A DNA stretch of 64,000 nt from Mesorhizobium hawassense (GCF_003289945.1 NZ_QMBP01000004.1:427360-491359); one strand, 5' to 3'; positions 28,650 to 37,918 are shown, counted from the stretch's first letter. Notes: generated by a model not told the origin, from the letters alone. Program-made: numbers and translations.

Positions 28650-29714
28650 TCAGGTACCTGCCCAGCCTTGGCAGCGCTCTTGCGTCGGCGAGACCGGAGG
28701 CCCACATGCAAACCCGCGAGCGAGAGGCGGAAAGTTCAGCGGCACTGCCGTCGGCCCCGGTGTTCGTGGCTCGCGGGCTGAGCAAGGTCTACGGCTCGGG
28801 CGACTCGCAAGTGACGTGAGCACGACGGGAAATTCTTCCGGCAACATGGACATGCCTAGCGCGATACCCGCAAGCACGGCGTCAAGCCAACCGCCCCGCA
28901 GCAGCCCGTAAAGCAAAACCGCGACGACGCTGACCGCACCGCCGACCATCGCGAAAATGCGTACGACGCGCCTCATCTGTCCCTGCAATCGCGGCGGCTC
29001 TGCCTCCATTGAACCCAGCGAGTGCCCGATCTTCCCAATTTCACTTCGTGGGCCAGTCGCCAGGACTTCGCCAATGCCTGAACCGCGAACGATCAGCGAA
29101 CCCGAGAATAAGAAAGGCAGGTCGTCACCGCCTGGCCGGCGCTCGATCGTTGGCGGGGCGCCGTCGGCGGCAATCTTTCGGACCGGCACGGATTCGCCTG
29201 TCAGCAGGGATTCGTCGCTCTGCAGGTCCTGGCTCTGGAGAAGCCTGGCATCGGCCGGGACCCGGTCACCCTCGCCGAGCACGACGAGATCTCCCCGGAC
29301 AACCTCACGGCCCGCTATGCGCTTGCGTTCACCAGCACGTATGACCAGGGCGCGAGGGCTGGTGAGGTCCCGCAATGCTTCAAGGACGCGCTCGGTGCGC
29401 GTCTCCTGGATGATGGTTATGCCGATCGACATCGTGCCAAATGCCAGCAGGATCAGCGCCTCCTCCAGGTTGCCCAGAAGCAGATAGACGACGCCTCCGC
29501 CAAGCAAGAGGGCCAGCATCGGTTCGCGAATGACCTCAAGGGCTATTCTAAATGGCGTACGCCGACTGGACTTGGGCAGTTCGTTCGGCCCCTCGGCGAG
29601 AAGTCTGGCCTGAGCCTCGGTTTCGCTGAGGCCGCGCAGGCTTTCTCCAATTTCCGAATCGCCAGCCCCACTTTGCGTTTTCTCGAAACTGGGGGCTCCT
29701 ATCAACTGCTGCAT
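28650..29714 (-). pseudogene. Truncated cation-transporting P-type ATPase
   Basis: The first 300 residues are a normal P2-type ATPase start: N-terminal domain, two helices, actuator domain with SLLTGESVPVRK, and helix four up to LPEEFPVVLT. The homology then stops near position 28815 and the frame continues into unrelated sequence (SLASRPSRRPCSAREP). The phosphorylation motif DKTGT, the nucleotide domain and the last helices are missing, so it cannot pump. The break coincides with the end of an ABC ATPase fragment on the other strand. Its ATG directly follows the stop of the RNase-like gene. Confidence 0.9.
28706..28819 (+). pseudogene. Start of an ABC transporter ATPase, truncated
   Basis: A 37-codon frame, MQTREREAES through LSKVYGSGDSQVT, then TGA. 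The segment FVARGLSKVYGSGDSQVT is the first strand of MacB/LolD-type ABC ATPases, which normally continues TALRGVDL. A good ribosome-binding site (GGAGG at 28696) stands before the ATG. The rest of the gene is gone, cut at the same point as the P-type ATPase on the opposite strand. Confidence 0.8.
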
Positions 29715-31319
29715 CTAATCGCCCTGGGCAGCAAGTGCTCGTTGCATTTGCCTGATGATCTTGGCTCGACCTCGCTCATCCGCAGCCGAGTTGACCGCCT
29801 CGCTCACATCCAGCAAAAGCCGGGAGAGGTCGTTATGCCAATCTAGGCGGCCGACGTTCTCCGGCTTGAGCCTGCGAGCATGGTTGATCTCGACCGGTAG
29901 GCAGCCCTCGGGGCTCAATCGGAACCCGTCGTCGAGCTGTGGCTTGATGATATTGCCTTCTGGAAACGATCCCTTGAGACGCTCTCCAAGCCCTGCAAGA
30001 CCTTCCTCTTCGCCGTGGGTCAGAAATAGCGATTGCCCGACGGGGCCGCGAGCCAATATCCAAGCCATGAGCTCGGCTGCATCCGCATGACCGGAATATA
30101 AGTCGAACAGGGTGACGTTCGCCCTGACTTCGATCTCCTCGCCCTGGATACGCACACGCCGGGCGCCATCCAGCAATATTCTACCCAGCGAACCCTGGAC
30201 CTGATACCCGGCCATCATAACGGTGGCGTTCTTACGCCAGAGGTTGGCCTTGAGATGGTGGCGTATGCGCCCCGCATCGCACATGCCGCTTGCGGCTATC
30301 ACCACGAAGAAGCCTGTCAGGCGATTGATCGCCTTGCTCTGCTCCACGGTATCGGTGAACCGCAGCTCGGCTGAAATCAAAGCCTGACGCAACACGTCGC
30401 CGTTCTCGATTTCATCGGCATGTCTCTGGAATATGGCGCTTGCGCGTGTGGCCAACGGCGAATCGACGAATATGGGGGCTCTCGGAACCTCGCCGGTCTG
30501 CATGAGCAGATGAAGATCAACCAGCAGTTCCTGCGTCCGCTCGACGGCGAAGGAGGGAACGATGAGAGGACCCTTCGCCCGTGCAGCGCCGCGCACGACG
30601 TCGCCGAGCATCGAGCGTCGCCGGTCAGGCGAAACGTCGGGGCGATCCCGGTTGCCATAGGTTGCTTCGCAGACGAGATAGTCGGCCCCGGTAGGACCCT
30701 GCGGGTCGGTTTGCAGCAGTTTGTGCCCCGGACCTATGTCGCCCGAAAACACGATGCGCATCGGTGACGTCCCACCTCCATCGATTTCCAGTTCGACAGA
30801 CGAGGAGCCTAGCAGATGGCCCGCATTCCAGAAGCGGACCCGTAGACCTTCGGCTACGGTCATCCAGTCGCCATATTTCGCACCCCGAAACAGAGGCATG
30901 CATGCGACCGCATCTTCCTGGCGGTAGATCGGTTCGACCAGCGGCCTGCCGCGCTGCGCGTTGCGGCGATTGAGATGGTCCACTTCCGTTTCCTGGATAT
31001 GCGCCGCGTCCGGCAACATGACAGAGCAAAGATCGATCGTAGCGGCCGTTGCGTAGATCGGTCCGCGAAAGCCATGCCTGACCAGCTTGGGCAGCAGACC
31101 GCTGTGATCGATATGCGCGTGGGTCAGGATGACCGCGTCGATCGCATCCGGCGGAAATGGGAATGCGCCATAGTTCAGTTCCCGTTCGGATTTCGAACCC
31201 TGAAACAAGCCGCAATCGATCAGGATCCGCCAATGTGGCGTTTCAATTTCGTAGCATGACCCTGTCACGCAACGCGTCGCGCCGTGGAAGCGCAAGACGG
31301 GATGCTGATCGCGATCCAC
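29715..31319 (-). CDS. Beta-CASP metallo-beta-lactamase-fold RNase-like protein
   Basis: A 534-aa protein of the CPSF/Ysh1-like group. The MBL zinc motif is LTHAHIDHSG near residue 65, with further ligands in LGSSSVELE and the FSGDIGPGHKLLQ block. The beta-CASP domain follows (VPSFAVERTQELL, with SGMCDAGRIRHHLK), then the RMMBL end with ANVTLFDLYSGHADAAEL. The family cuts or trims RNA; bacterial members of this type are often in stress loci. It is the third gene of an operon behind two universal stress genes, followed by the broken P-type ATPase. Confidence 0.9.
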   Translation of the reverse strand: MDRDQHPVLRFHGATRCVTGSCYEIETPHWRILIDCGLFQGSKSERELNYGAFPFPPDAIDAVILTHAHIDHSGLLPKLVRHGFRGPIYATAATIDLCSVMLPDAAHIQETEVDHLNRRNAQRGRPLVEPIYRQEDAVACMPLFRGAKYGDWMTVAEGLRVRFWNAGHLLGSSSVELEIDGGGTSPMRIVFSGDIGPGHKLLQTDPQGPTGADYLVCEATYGNRDRPDVSPDRRRSMLGDVVRGAARAKGPLIVPSFAVERTQELLVDLHLLMQTGEVPRAPIFVDSPLATRASAIFQRHADEIENGDVLRQALISAELRFTDTVEQSKAINRLTGFFVVIAASGMCDAGRIRHHLKANLWRKNATVMMAGYQVQGSLGRILLDGARRVRIQGEEIEVRANVTLFDLYSGHADAAELMAWILARGPVGQSLFLTHGEEEGLAGLGERLKGSFPEGNIIKPQLDDGFRLSPEGCLPVEINHARRLKPENVGRLDWHNDLSRLLLDVSEAVNSAADERGRAKIIRQMQRALAAQGD

Positions 31320-31329
31320 GATCGTACAC

Positions 31330-32166
31330 CTAATGGGACATCAACACCGGCAAGCGCAGATCCGAAAGTATTCCTTCGGTTGCCCCTCCGAGCACGAAGT
31401 CCCGGAGACGAGAATGACCCCATCCGCCCATGACAAGGAGGCTGCCATTGATCCTTATGGCATGGTCCTCGAGCGCGGCACCGATTTCGTTGTCGCCCGC
31501 GTGGATCTGCTCGGCCTTGGCCCGGAGACCTCGCGCCGCCAGACCATTCGCCAAGCGATCGCCAATATCCTCGCGAGGCAGAACTTTCTCATCCGTCACA
31601 GTAATGATGGATATTGTCGATGCCCGCTCCAGGAACGGCCTGGCATCGGCCACGGCCCTTGCCGCCACCCGGCTGCCGTCCCAGGCGATCACCACGTGAT
31701 CGAGCACGCCGACATCTTCGTCGTCCGGAAGAATCAAGGTCGGCCGACCCGAGCTGAACACCACCTCCTCCGCGGTCGCGCGGATTGATTCGATATTGCG
31801 CGTCCATCCCACCATACAGAGGTCAAAATAGCGGCCCTCCGTGGCGGCCGTTTCGCCGATGAAAGCGGGCTGCGCTTTCAACTCCTGACTGGTCAGGGTG
31901 ACTTTGCATCGCGCGGCTTCGGCGGCGACGGTCTCCAGCAGGGCCTTGCCACGTTTCCTGCTGGCAGCGTTGGCCTCGCGGATTTTTTCAGGAAGGTCGA
32001 GCAACAAGCTGGACAATGCGTTCGAGACGTCCGGAATGTCGACGTTGATGACCGCCGCATCCAGGGTGGCGTCTAGCTGGTTGGCCACCGCCACCGCGTT
32101 CGAGGCAACTTTCGGCCCCGGCGGGTCCGGATAAGTCGGTACGAGCAAGGATGTCAACAGTTGCAT
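31330..32166 (-). CDS. Universal stress protein, tandem UspA domains
   Basis: A 278-aa protein starting MQLLTSLLVPTYPDPPG after AGGAAA. There are two UspA-like halves; the second begins VVIAWDGSRVAARAVADA and ends with the GGWGHSRLRDFVLGGATEG nucleotide-binding type motif. Its N-terminal half is more divergent than in the other three USPs here. The start at 32166 is preferred to the longer frame from 32280, which would overlap the upstream usp gene. It is cotranscribed with the RNase-like gene 10 bases downstream. Confidence 0.87.
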   Translation of the reverse strand: MQLLTSLLVPTYPDPPGPKVASNAVAVANQLDATLDAAVINVDIPDVSNALSSLLLDLPEKIREANAASRKRGKALLETVAAEAARCKVTLTSQELKAQPAFIGETAATEGRYFDLCMVGWTRNIESIRATAEEVVFSSGRPTLILPDDEDVGVLDHVVIAWDGSRVAARAVADARPFLERASTISIITVTDEKVLPREDIGDRLANGLAARGLRAKAEQIHAGDNEIGAALEDHAIRINGSLLVMGGWGHSRLRDFVLGGATEGILSDLRLPVLMSH

Positions 32167-32210
32167 CGACTTGTTTCCTTTCGGTTGTAGGACAGGGCTG
32201 CTGTGGCTAT

Positions 32211-33038
32211 TCAGTTTGACAACAGCCTGTGGAACGAGCCAGACTTGAGCAGCGATCGTGTCGCGCCCCCGAACGCCCACTCCCGGAACCGGCTACGGCC
32301 ATAACCACCGGCCACGATGAGATCGGCGCCGATTCGATCGGCCTCGACGACGATCGACTCCCCGACTGATATTCCCTCGCTTTCAAGCAACTGCGACCGC
32401 GCCTTCACACCGTGTTTCATCAGGAAGCGCACCACATCCGCCGCGCCATCCCGCGCGGCAAGCGTACCTTCCTCGGCAGCGCTGAAGACGGTCACCTCCT
32501 TGGCATTGCGCAGGAAAGGCATAGCGTCGACTACCGCCCGCCGCGATTCACGGCAATCCTTCCAGGCGACCATCACCCTCTCACCTTTGAAGGCTGCGAG
32601 GCCGTCGGCTGCAAACAGAACCGGCCGGCCAAGGGACAGCACCAACGCGCCAGGATCCACGGTTCTTTGGTAGTCGCCGGCGACGGACGCAGCCGGCGCT
32701 CCGGTGATCACCAGATCGGCCGCGCGGGCGTGCAGGGCAACGGCGCGCGTGGGATCATCGAGCTCCGCGCGCCATGATGCGCGCGCGTCGTTGCCGGCGA
32801 CGTCGAGGAACTCCTCCTTGAGCTTCTTGACGCGCTCCTCGATTTCGTGGGTTCGGTAACGCAGAACTTCCGCCACCAACGGGGAGGATTCGCTTGGCGA
32901 CACCAGAGCGGAAGGCTCGGCCGCAGCCACCGCGATCAGATCCGCCTCGAACTTCCTCGCGATCTGCCGCGCGAAAAGCAGGCGTGGGGTAGCCGGAGCA
33001 TCGATGTCGAGCTGAACAAGTATCGTCGTGTAGATCAT
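32211..33038 (-). CDS. Universal stress protein, tandem UspA domains
   Basis: A 275-aa protein starting MIYTTILVQLDIDAPATPR. It has two UspA-like domains, the second with VMVAWKDCRESRRAV and the C-terminal GGYGRSRFREWAFGGATRSLL. It lies first in the operon usp-usp-RNase, with a perfect FixK box 53 bases upstream of its start. Closely similar to the USPs at 8937 and 38941. Confidence 0.9.
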   Translation of the reverse strand: MIYTTILVQLDIDAPATPRLLFARQIARKFEADLIAVAAAEPSALVSPSESSPLVAEVLRYRTHEIEERVKKLKEEFLDVAGNDARASWRAELDDPTRAVALHARAADLVITGAPAASVAGDYQRTVDPGALVLSLGRPVLFAADGLAAFKGERVMVAWKDCRESRRAVVDAMPFLRNAKEVTVFSAAEEGTLAARDGAADVVRFLMKHGVKARSQLLESEGISVGESIVVEADRIGADLIVAGGYGRSRFREWAFGGATRSLLKSGSFHRLLSN

Positions 33039-33090
33039 ATCCGGACTCCCTGAGAGGCCGGTAGATCAGCACGGGCCAGAGCCGCACGCT

Positions 33091-33104
33091 TTGATGCACG
33101 TCAA
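33091..33104. promoter_or_regulatory. FixK/FNR-type operator of the usp-usp-RNase operon
   Basis: TTGATGCACGTCAA matches TTGA-N6-TCAA, 53 bases before the usp start at 33038 on the minus strand. Confidence 0.78.
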
Positions 33105-33110
33105 CTTCTT

Positions 33111-33536
33111 TCAGCCGGAGCACGACAGGCCGATAGCATCGAGGCCCGCCTCAAGGTGATCGCCAAGCAGCGGATTGCCGCAGAGATAGTCAGCTGTGTG
33201 TCTGTTGTGCGCATAGGCGGCCTGCTGGCGAACCTCATCCCAATCGGCAGCCTGGCAGTCGTCCCTGCCAAGCCACGTCAAGGCGACGAGATCGACCTGC
33301 TCATCGACGGAGAGCTCCGAGATCAGAGACTCCAGTTCTTCGCGCACGGGGTCATCATCATGGTCCTGGAGCACGGCGATTTCATTGTCGTCCGTCGGAT
33401 TCGATCCCGTGTCCGGCTCAGTGACGGCAACCTTGACGTCGAACCCATGCGCCTTGGCGATAATGAAGCAGACCTTCGCGACGGGAACCGTCAGTTCAGG
33501 GGGCTCGGTGTCCTTGCTTCCGATTCCGCGCCTCAT
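33111..33536 (-). CDS. DUF3775 protein
   Basis: A 141-aa acidic protein. It has the DUF3775 (PF12616) pattern: VPVAKVCFIIAKAHGFDVKV, EPDTGSNPTDDNE, LISELSVDEQVDLVALTWLGR and a C-terminal ADYLCGNPLLGDHLEAGLDAIG. Function unknown, but the family is frequent in alphaproteobacterial stress clusters. It reads toward the usp operon and its 3' end almost touches the FixK box at 33091. Confidence 0.85.
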   Translation of the reverse strand: MRRGIGSKDTEPPELTVPVAKVCFIIAKAHGFDVKVAVTEPDTGSNPTDDNEIAVLQDHDDDPVREELESLISELSVDEQVDLVALTWLGRDDCQAADWDEVRQQAAYAHNRHTADYLCGNPLLGDHLEAGLDAIGLSCSG

Positions 33537-33564
33537 CGGATATCTCCTCGGTAGCTCACCATCA

Positions 33565-33670
33565 TCATTCGCGTCGGTCGCTGGTGAACCGCAACATCAT
33601 CAGGAACAGGTTGATGAAATCGCGATCAGCGCCCCAATCAGCGCCTTGTTCGAAATCGCCTCGATTTGGG
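33565..33670 (-). pseudogene. Bax inhibitor-1/YccA-like C-terminal remnant, frameshifted
   Basis: On the minus strand one frame reads ISNKALIGALIA and an adjoining frame continues DFINLFLMMLRFTSDRRE and then stops. Together they match the last helix and tail of BI-1/YccA family membrane proteins (…GALxLYLDFINLFLxLLR). A small deletion has broken the frame between the two parts, and nothing upstream resembles the other six helices. The 33671-33847 stretch holds only the FixK box. Confidence 0.6.
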
Positions 33671-33769
33671 CACTCTAGCCGAGAATATCCGGGCTTCGGG
33701 CATCATTGAACATCTGCCTGCTCCGTCAGCGCTTACCGCCAAGCATGCCACGGCCCCAGCCGGATGGGA

Positions 33770-33783
33770 TTGATGCGGATCAA
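33770..33783. promoter_or_regulatory. FixK/FNR-type operator near a decayed gene
   Basis: TTGATGCGGATCAA is a perfect TTGA-N6-TCAA site. It lies upstream of the BI-1 remnant and DUF3775 gene on the minus strand and may be the operator of the lost gene. Confidence 0.65.
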
Positions 33784-33847
33784 GCCGACATAGTGCCCGC
33801 GGCAGAAATGCCATTTCGCGAAAGTGCCGAGGCGCGTTACCTGCGGC

Positions 33848-35257
33848 TCACGGAATGACGAGGTACTGGATACCGCCGGCATGGAAGATCCCGAGCAGCA
33901 GCAGCTTGTTGAATCGGTTCGCCCGTTGCGCCACCTGCGTGGCGGAGTGCACTGGTTGCTGATCGACGCTCACGATGAAATCGCCGGCGATCAACCCTGC
34001 CTGCGCAGCATCGCTCTGCGGGTCGACAGCCAGGATCTCCGCGCCGTCCGCCTGGCCATAGGCCGCGGAATCCGGCGAGATATCGGCTAAGGCTACGCCG
34101 GCAAGCAGCCCCTCGCCTTTGACCAGCGCCGTGCTCACGGTATTTGCTTCCCGGAGTTCCACCGGCAACTCCAGCACCCTGTTGTGCCGGTCGATGGTGA
34201 GCCTGGCCTTTGCGCCAGCGCCGAGCAGTCCAAGCGCCGTTCGAAGGTCAACGTCGCTGCGTATCGGCCGACCGTCCACGGCAACGACGACATCGCCAGC
34301 AAGGATGCCGGCGCTGCTTGCCGCGGATCCGGCCATGACCCGGCTGACGAGCGCGCCTGCGGAGATCTTCAACCTGAAGGCCTGAGCCAGCAGTGGCGTG
34401 AGATCCTGTATCAGCATGCCCAGTTCCCCGCGCCTGATCTTTCCGTGGGCGATCAACTCGCGCACCGCGTCCTTTGCCATATTGGATGGAATCGCAAAGC
34501 CTATCCCGACATTGCTCCCGGCCGGTCCGAAAATGGCACTGTTGATGCCCACCAGCTCGCCCTGGAGGTTCACGAGGGCACCTCCCGAATTACCGGGATT
34601 GATCGACGCATCGGTCTGGATGAAATTCTCCAGACCATCGGAACCAAGGCCCGACCGCCCCAATGCGCTGACAATGCCCATGGTGACGGTCTGGCTCAGA
34701 CCATAGGGATTTCCGACGGCGGCAACATAGTCGCCGACCTTGAGGTCGCTCGAGTCTCCCAGCGGCAGCGAAGTCAGCCTGTCGGCTTTTATCTGCACGA
34801 CCGCGACATCGGTCGGCTGATCCATGCCGATGACCTTGGCCGAAAACGATCTGTGATCCAGCAAGGTCACGGTGATCTCGTCGGCGTTTTCAAGCAGATG
34901 GCTGTTGGTCAGCACGTACCCGTTCTTTGCGTCGACGATCACGCCTGAACCGGCCACCTGGAAAGAGCGCTCGCTTGGCGAGGGTTGCTCGGGAAGCCCG
35001 AAGAACTTTCGCAGGAAAGGGTCGGACAACATCGGATCGGGTCCAGCATTGCCGCTCCCCTGGATGGCAATGCTGACGACGCTGGGAACGACGCGTTCCA
35101 GCATTGGAGCCAGCGATGGCATCTCGTTGCCAACGCGAGATGGTTCGGCAGCCCGGACAACCGCGAGTGTCGACAGGAGCCAGATACCCGCAAGTATCAG
35201 CACTACGCCAAGAGTTTTGCGTTCCGCGCCGGCCGAGTGGTGATGACCTCTCGTCAT
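33848..35257 (-). CDS. Do/Deg-like periplasmic serine protease with two PDZ domains
   Basis: A 469-aa HtrA-family protein. It has a membrane anchor or signal segment (about 15-36), a trypsin-like domain with catalytic His120 (TNSHLL), Asp150 (TDVAVV) and Ser223 (INPGNSGGALV), then two PDZ domains (about 265-355 and 375-465). TNSHLL replaces the more usual TNNHVV, but the triad is intact. It degrades or refolds damaged envelope proteins. Its start overlaps the stop of the cytochrome gene (ATGA). Confidence 0.92.
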   Translation of the reverse strand: MTRGHHHSAGAERKTLGVVLILAGIWLLSTLAVVRAAEPSRVGNEMPSLAPMLERVVPSVVSIAIQGSGNAGPDPMLSDPFLRKFFGLPEQPSPSERSFQVAGSGVIVDAKNGYVLTNSHLLENADEITVTLLDHRSFSAKVIGMDQPTDVAVVQIKADRLTSLPLGDSSDLKVGDYVAAVGNPYGLSQTVTMGIVSALGRSGLGSDGLENFIQTDASINPGNSGGALVNLQGELVGINSAIFGPAGSNVGIGFAIPSNMAKDAVRELIAHGKIRRGELGMLIQDLTPLLAQAFRLKISAGALVSRVMAGSAASSAGILAGDVVVAVDGRPIRSDVDLRTALGLLGAGAKARLTIDRHNRVLELPVELREANTVSTALVKGEGLLAGVALADISPDSAAYGQADGAEILAVDPQSDAAQAGLIAGDFIVSVDQQPVHSATQVAQRANRFNKLLLLGIFHAGGIQYLVIP

Positions 35258-35586
35258 CGGCTCAGACTCCTGATGTAGGCAACAATCGCCCCGATCTGTT
35301 GAGGATCAGCGACAAATTCCGGCATGTCAGGGTGACCGGTCGATATCCCTTCCGCCAACGCTTCTTCCAGATCCTCGATCGGATAACGCAGGTGCAACAG
35401 GCGAAAGGGCGGTGCGTCGGGATGCGTACTTTTGCCGGTCGAGCCAATCGCGTGGCAACGGGCGCAGTTTGCTTCCACGAGCTTCCTGCCATGGGCAATC
35501 TGCGGATTTTCTTGCGCCCAGGCGGATGGCCCGCCGGCAAAGACGGCCATAAGCGCGACAATTTTCGACACAGCCGGACGTTTCAT
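35254..35586 (-). CDS. Small c-type cytochrome
   Basis: A 110-aa monohaem cytochrome c. Signal peptide ends at SAWAQ, haem site CARCH, and distal Met is probably in GHPDMPEF. Class I by size. It is translationally coupled to the Do-like protease, an uncommon pairing. A FixK-like box directly upstream suggests microaerobic control. The start MKRPAVSK at 35586 is chosen because it begins the signal peptide. Confidence 0.9.
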   Translation of the reverse strand: MKRPAVSKIVALMAVFAGGPSAWAQENPQIAHGRKLVEANCARCHAIGSTGKSTHPDAPPFRLLHLRYPIEDLEEALAEGISTGHPDMPEFVADPQQIGAIVAYIRSLSR

Positions 35587-35620
35587 GGCTTCCAAATACG
35601 CGACGAATGAACGCCTGACC

Positions 35621-35634
35621 TTGATCTGGCGCAA
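35621..35634. promoter_or_regulatory. FixK-like operator before cytochrome c
   Basis: TTGATCTGGCGCAA fits TTGA-N6-(T/G)CAA. It is only 35 bases before the cytochrome ATG, so the mRNA would have a very short leader if this is an activator site. Confidence 0.5.
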
Positions 35635-35649
35635 ACCGGCGAAGCCGCC

Positions 35650-37533
35650 CTATCGCTGGAGAACATATGTGCCGGGCGCCGCGCAAACCGTTTTCGCATC
35701 GCCTGAGGCGGCGACCCGACCGGCCTCGACTTCGGCGCCGGAATGGCTTGTCAACCATTCGATCCAGACAGGCCACCAGGAGCCATGAATTGTGGTTGCA
35801 TCCCTCGCCCAATCGTCCGGGTCCGGACGGATATCCGTATGGCGGCATCTGAGCTTTCTATAGGCACGGCCTGGGTGTCCGGGCTCGGATACAATGCCCG
35901 CGTTGTGTCCGCCGGTCGTCAACACGAAGTCGATGTCCGTATCGAGGAGATATGTCAGCTTGAACACCGAACGCCATGGCGCGACATGGTCCGTCTCGGT
36001 CCCGACCGCAAATACCGGTGCTCGAATGTCTTCCAGATGAACAGGCCTTTCCTCGACGCAAAAGCGTCCTTCGACAAGGTCATTGCTCAAATAGAGTTGC
36101 CGCAAATACTCCGACTGCATGCGGAACGGCATGCGCGTTGAGTCCGCATTCCAGGCCATCAAATCGGTCATCGGGGCGCGTTCACCCAGCAGGTATTCGC
36201 GCACGATGCGTGACCAGATCAGGTCCTGCGAGCGAAGCATCTGGAAAGCGCCAGCCATGCGGCGCTGATCGAGCGTCCCTTCGACCCACATCACGTCCTC
36301 GAGCAGCGTGATCTGGCTATCGTCGATGAAGAGGCCGAGTTCGCCCGGTTCCTCGAAATCGACCTGCGCTGCAAAGAGCGACAGGCTGGTCAATCGGTGA
36401 TCGCCGTCACGGGCCATGGCCGATGCGGCGATCGATAGCAGCGTCCCGCCAAGGCAGTAGCCTACCCCGTGGATCCGGCCGGTCCCAGTCGCCTCCTCGA
36501 CCGCATCCATGGCCGCCATCACGCCGAGGCGGCGATAGTCATCCAGTGACAGACCAGCTTGATCGCCACCCGGATTGCGCCAGGAAATACAGAATACCGT
36601 GTAGCCGTTCTGAACAAGGTAACGGACCAGCGAATTCCGCGGCGAGAGATCAAGAATGTAGTATTTCATGATCCATGCGGGAACGATGAGGATCGGCTCC
36701 TGCTTCACCGTCTCCGTCATTGGGGCATAACGGATCAACTCGATCAGTTCGTTTCGGAAGATCACCTCGCCCGGCGTGGCGGCAACCTCGATGCCAGGCC
36801 GGAAGTTTTCCGTGCCGGCCGGTGGCCTGGCATCGATGAGGCGAAACAGGTCGTCGATGAGGTTGTTGGCGCCGCTGACAAAATTGACGCCGGCTTTCCG
36901 GAGGGTGTTGTCGATGACCTCCGGGTTGAGCGTCGGGAAATTCGAAGGCGAGACGGTATCCAGGATTTGCCGGCTGTAGAACTCGACCAGACGCTCGTGC
37001 CTCCGCGTGACTCCCGGAAGCCCGCTGGTCGCGTTGTGCCACCATTGCTGGGAGAGCAGGAAGGCCTGCTGAATAGCGTTGAAGGGGAATGCCTGCCACG
37101 CCTGGTGCTGGAACCTTCGGTCTTGCGGCAAGGGCGTGATCGTTGGCGCGGCGGTTCCCATTCCGACCCCGCATCGAAACAGAAAGTCACTCAACCGCGC
37201 CAGCTTCTCGACCGCCTTGGCGGAGACCTCGCCTTGCCTGCCCGGTGACGAGGATAGGTGCAGCAGCCAATCCTGCCAGGCCTGCAAGAGGCTGATCGGC
37301 GAAATCCCTGCCGTAAAGGCCGCCACGAGGGCATGCGAGAGCCTGTCGACATCTCGATAGATGCTGCCGCCTTCTTCGTCCGGCAGCGGCGGTGCTGGGG
37401 AAGCGATCGCGGTCACGACCGCATCCTGGCTGGATTTATGCCGCTTCCTCGAATCCCGCGCGTTGTCGCGAATGCTCCGAACGGAAGACCGACCGGCGGT
37501 CGGTTTCCGCCTGCTTTTCCCTGGCCGCAACAT
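35650..37533 (-). CDS. phaC: Polyhydroxyalkanoate synthase
   Basis: A 627-aa class I-type PHA polymerase that makes storage polyester from hydroxyacyl-CoA. The lipase-like box is GVGYCLGGTLLS with the catalytic Cys. The acid is in AVGTETDHVAPW and the His in TTGGHNAGIVSEPG. An N-terminal PhaC_N domain covers about 100-270. ATG at 37533 follows the phasin stop (TGAGATG), so the frame's extension to 37659, which overlaps the phasin gene, is rejected. The first 60 residues are basic and poorly conserved. Confidence 0.93.
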   Translation of the reverse strand: MLRPGKSRRKPTAGRSSVRSIRDNARDSRKRHKSSQDAVVTAIASPAPPLPDEEGGSIYRDVDRLSHALVAAFTAGISPISLLQAWQDWLLHLSSSPGRQGEVSAKAVEKLARLSDFLFRCGVGMGTAAPTITPLPQDRRFQHQAWQAFPFNAIQQAFLLSQQWWHNATSGLPGVTRRHERLVEFYSRQILDTVSPSNFPTLNPEVIDNTLRKAGVNFVSGANNLIDDLFRLIDARPPAGTENFRPGIEVAATPGEVIFRNELIELIRYAPMTETVKQEPILIVPAWIMKYYILDLSPRNSLVRYLVQNGYTVFCISWRNPGGDQAGLSLDDYRRLGVMAAMDAVEEATGTGRIHGVGYCLGGTLLSIAASAMARDGDHRLTSLSLFAAQVDFEEPGELGLFIDDSQITLLEDVMWVEGTLDQRRMAGAFQMLRSQDLIWSRIVREYLLGERAPMTDLMAWNADSTRMPFRMQSEYLRQLYLSNDLVEGRFCVEERPVHLEDIRAPVFAVGTETDHVAPWRSVFKLTYLLDTDIDFVLTTGGHNAGIVSEPGHPGRAYRKLRCRHTDIRPDPDDWARDATTIHGSWWPVWIEWLTSHSGAEVEAGRVAASGDAKTVCAAPGTYVLQR

Positions 37534-37534
37534 C

Positions 37535-37918
37535 TCAAGTCGCAAGCGTTGCCGCGGCCATGTCGTCCATCGTCGTTTTCGCCTCCTTGCGGACCTGGCC
37601 GGCTGTTTCCGAAGCAAGCCTGGCGCCAATGGAAGCGAATTTGCCAACCTCGTTCGCATAGTCGGACGTGGCGTTCTGGACGAAGTTCACGAACACGTCG
37701 AAGGCATCGACGAATTCGTCACCACGAGTCAGTTTCTCGATGAGCTTCAGGTCATCCTCGAACCGCCGCTTGAGGAAGGTTACGCTTTCAATCTGGTAGC
37801 GCAGCAGCGCGCCGACCGAATGCGCTTGCATCGCGGCGGTCGCTCGCAAGAATTTTTGGCCGGTCTGGGCGAAAGGCAGCAGTTCGGGCGCGCGAAACTC
37901 TTCTGGTTTCCAGATCAT
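37535..37918 (-). CDS. Phasin
   Basis: A 127-aa helical protein of the phasin_2 type: PFAQTGQKFLRATAAMQAHSVGALLRYQIESVTFLKRRFEDD followed by FVNFVQNATSDYANEVGKF. Phasins coat PHA granules. It overlaps the preceding small gene by ATGA and runs straight into phaC, giving a coupled three-gene operon. Confidence 0.87.
   Translation of the reverse strand: MIWKPEEFRAPELLPFAQTGQKFLRATAAMQAHSVGALLRYQIESVTFLKRRFEDDLKLIEKLTRGDEFVDAFDVFVNFVQNATSDYANEVGKFASIGARLASETAGQVRKEAKTTMDDMAAATLAT

Noticed and set aside
37534..37659. N-terminal extension of phaC
   Set aside because: It overlaps the phasin gene, and the ATG at 37533 directly after the phasin stop fits translational coupling.
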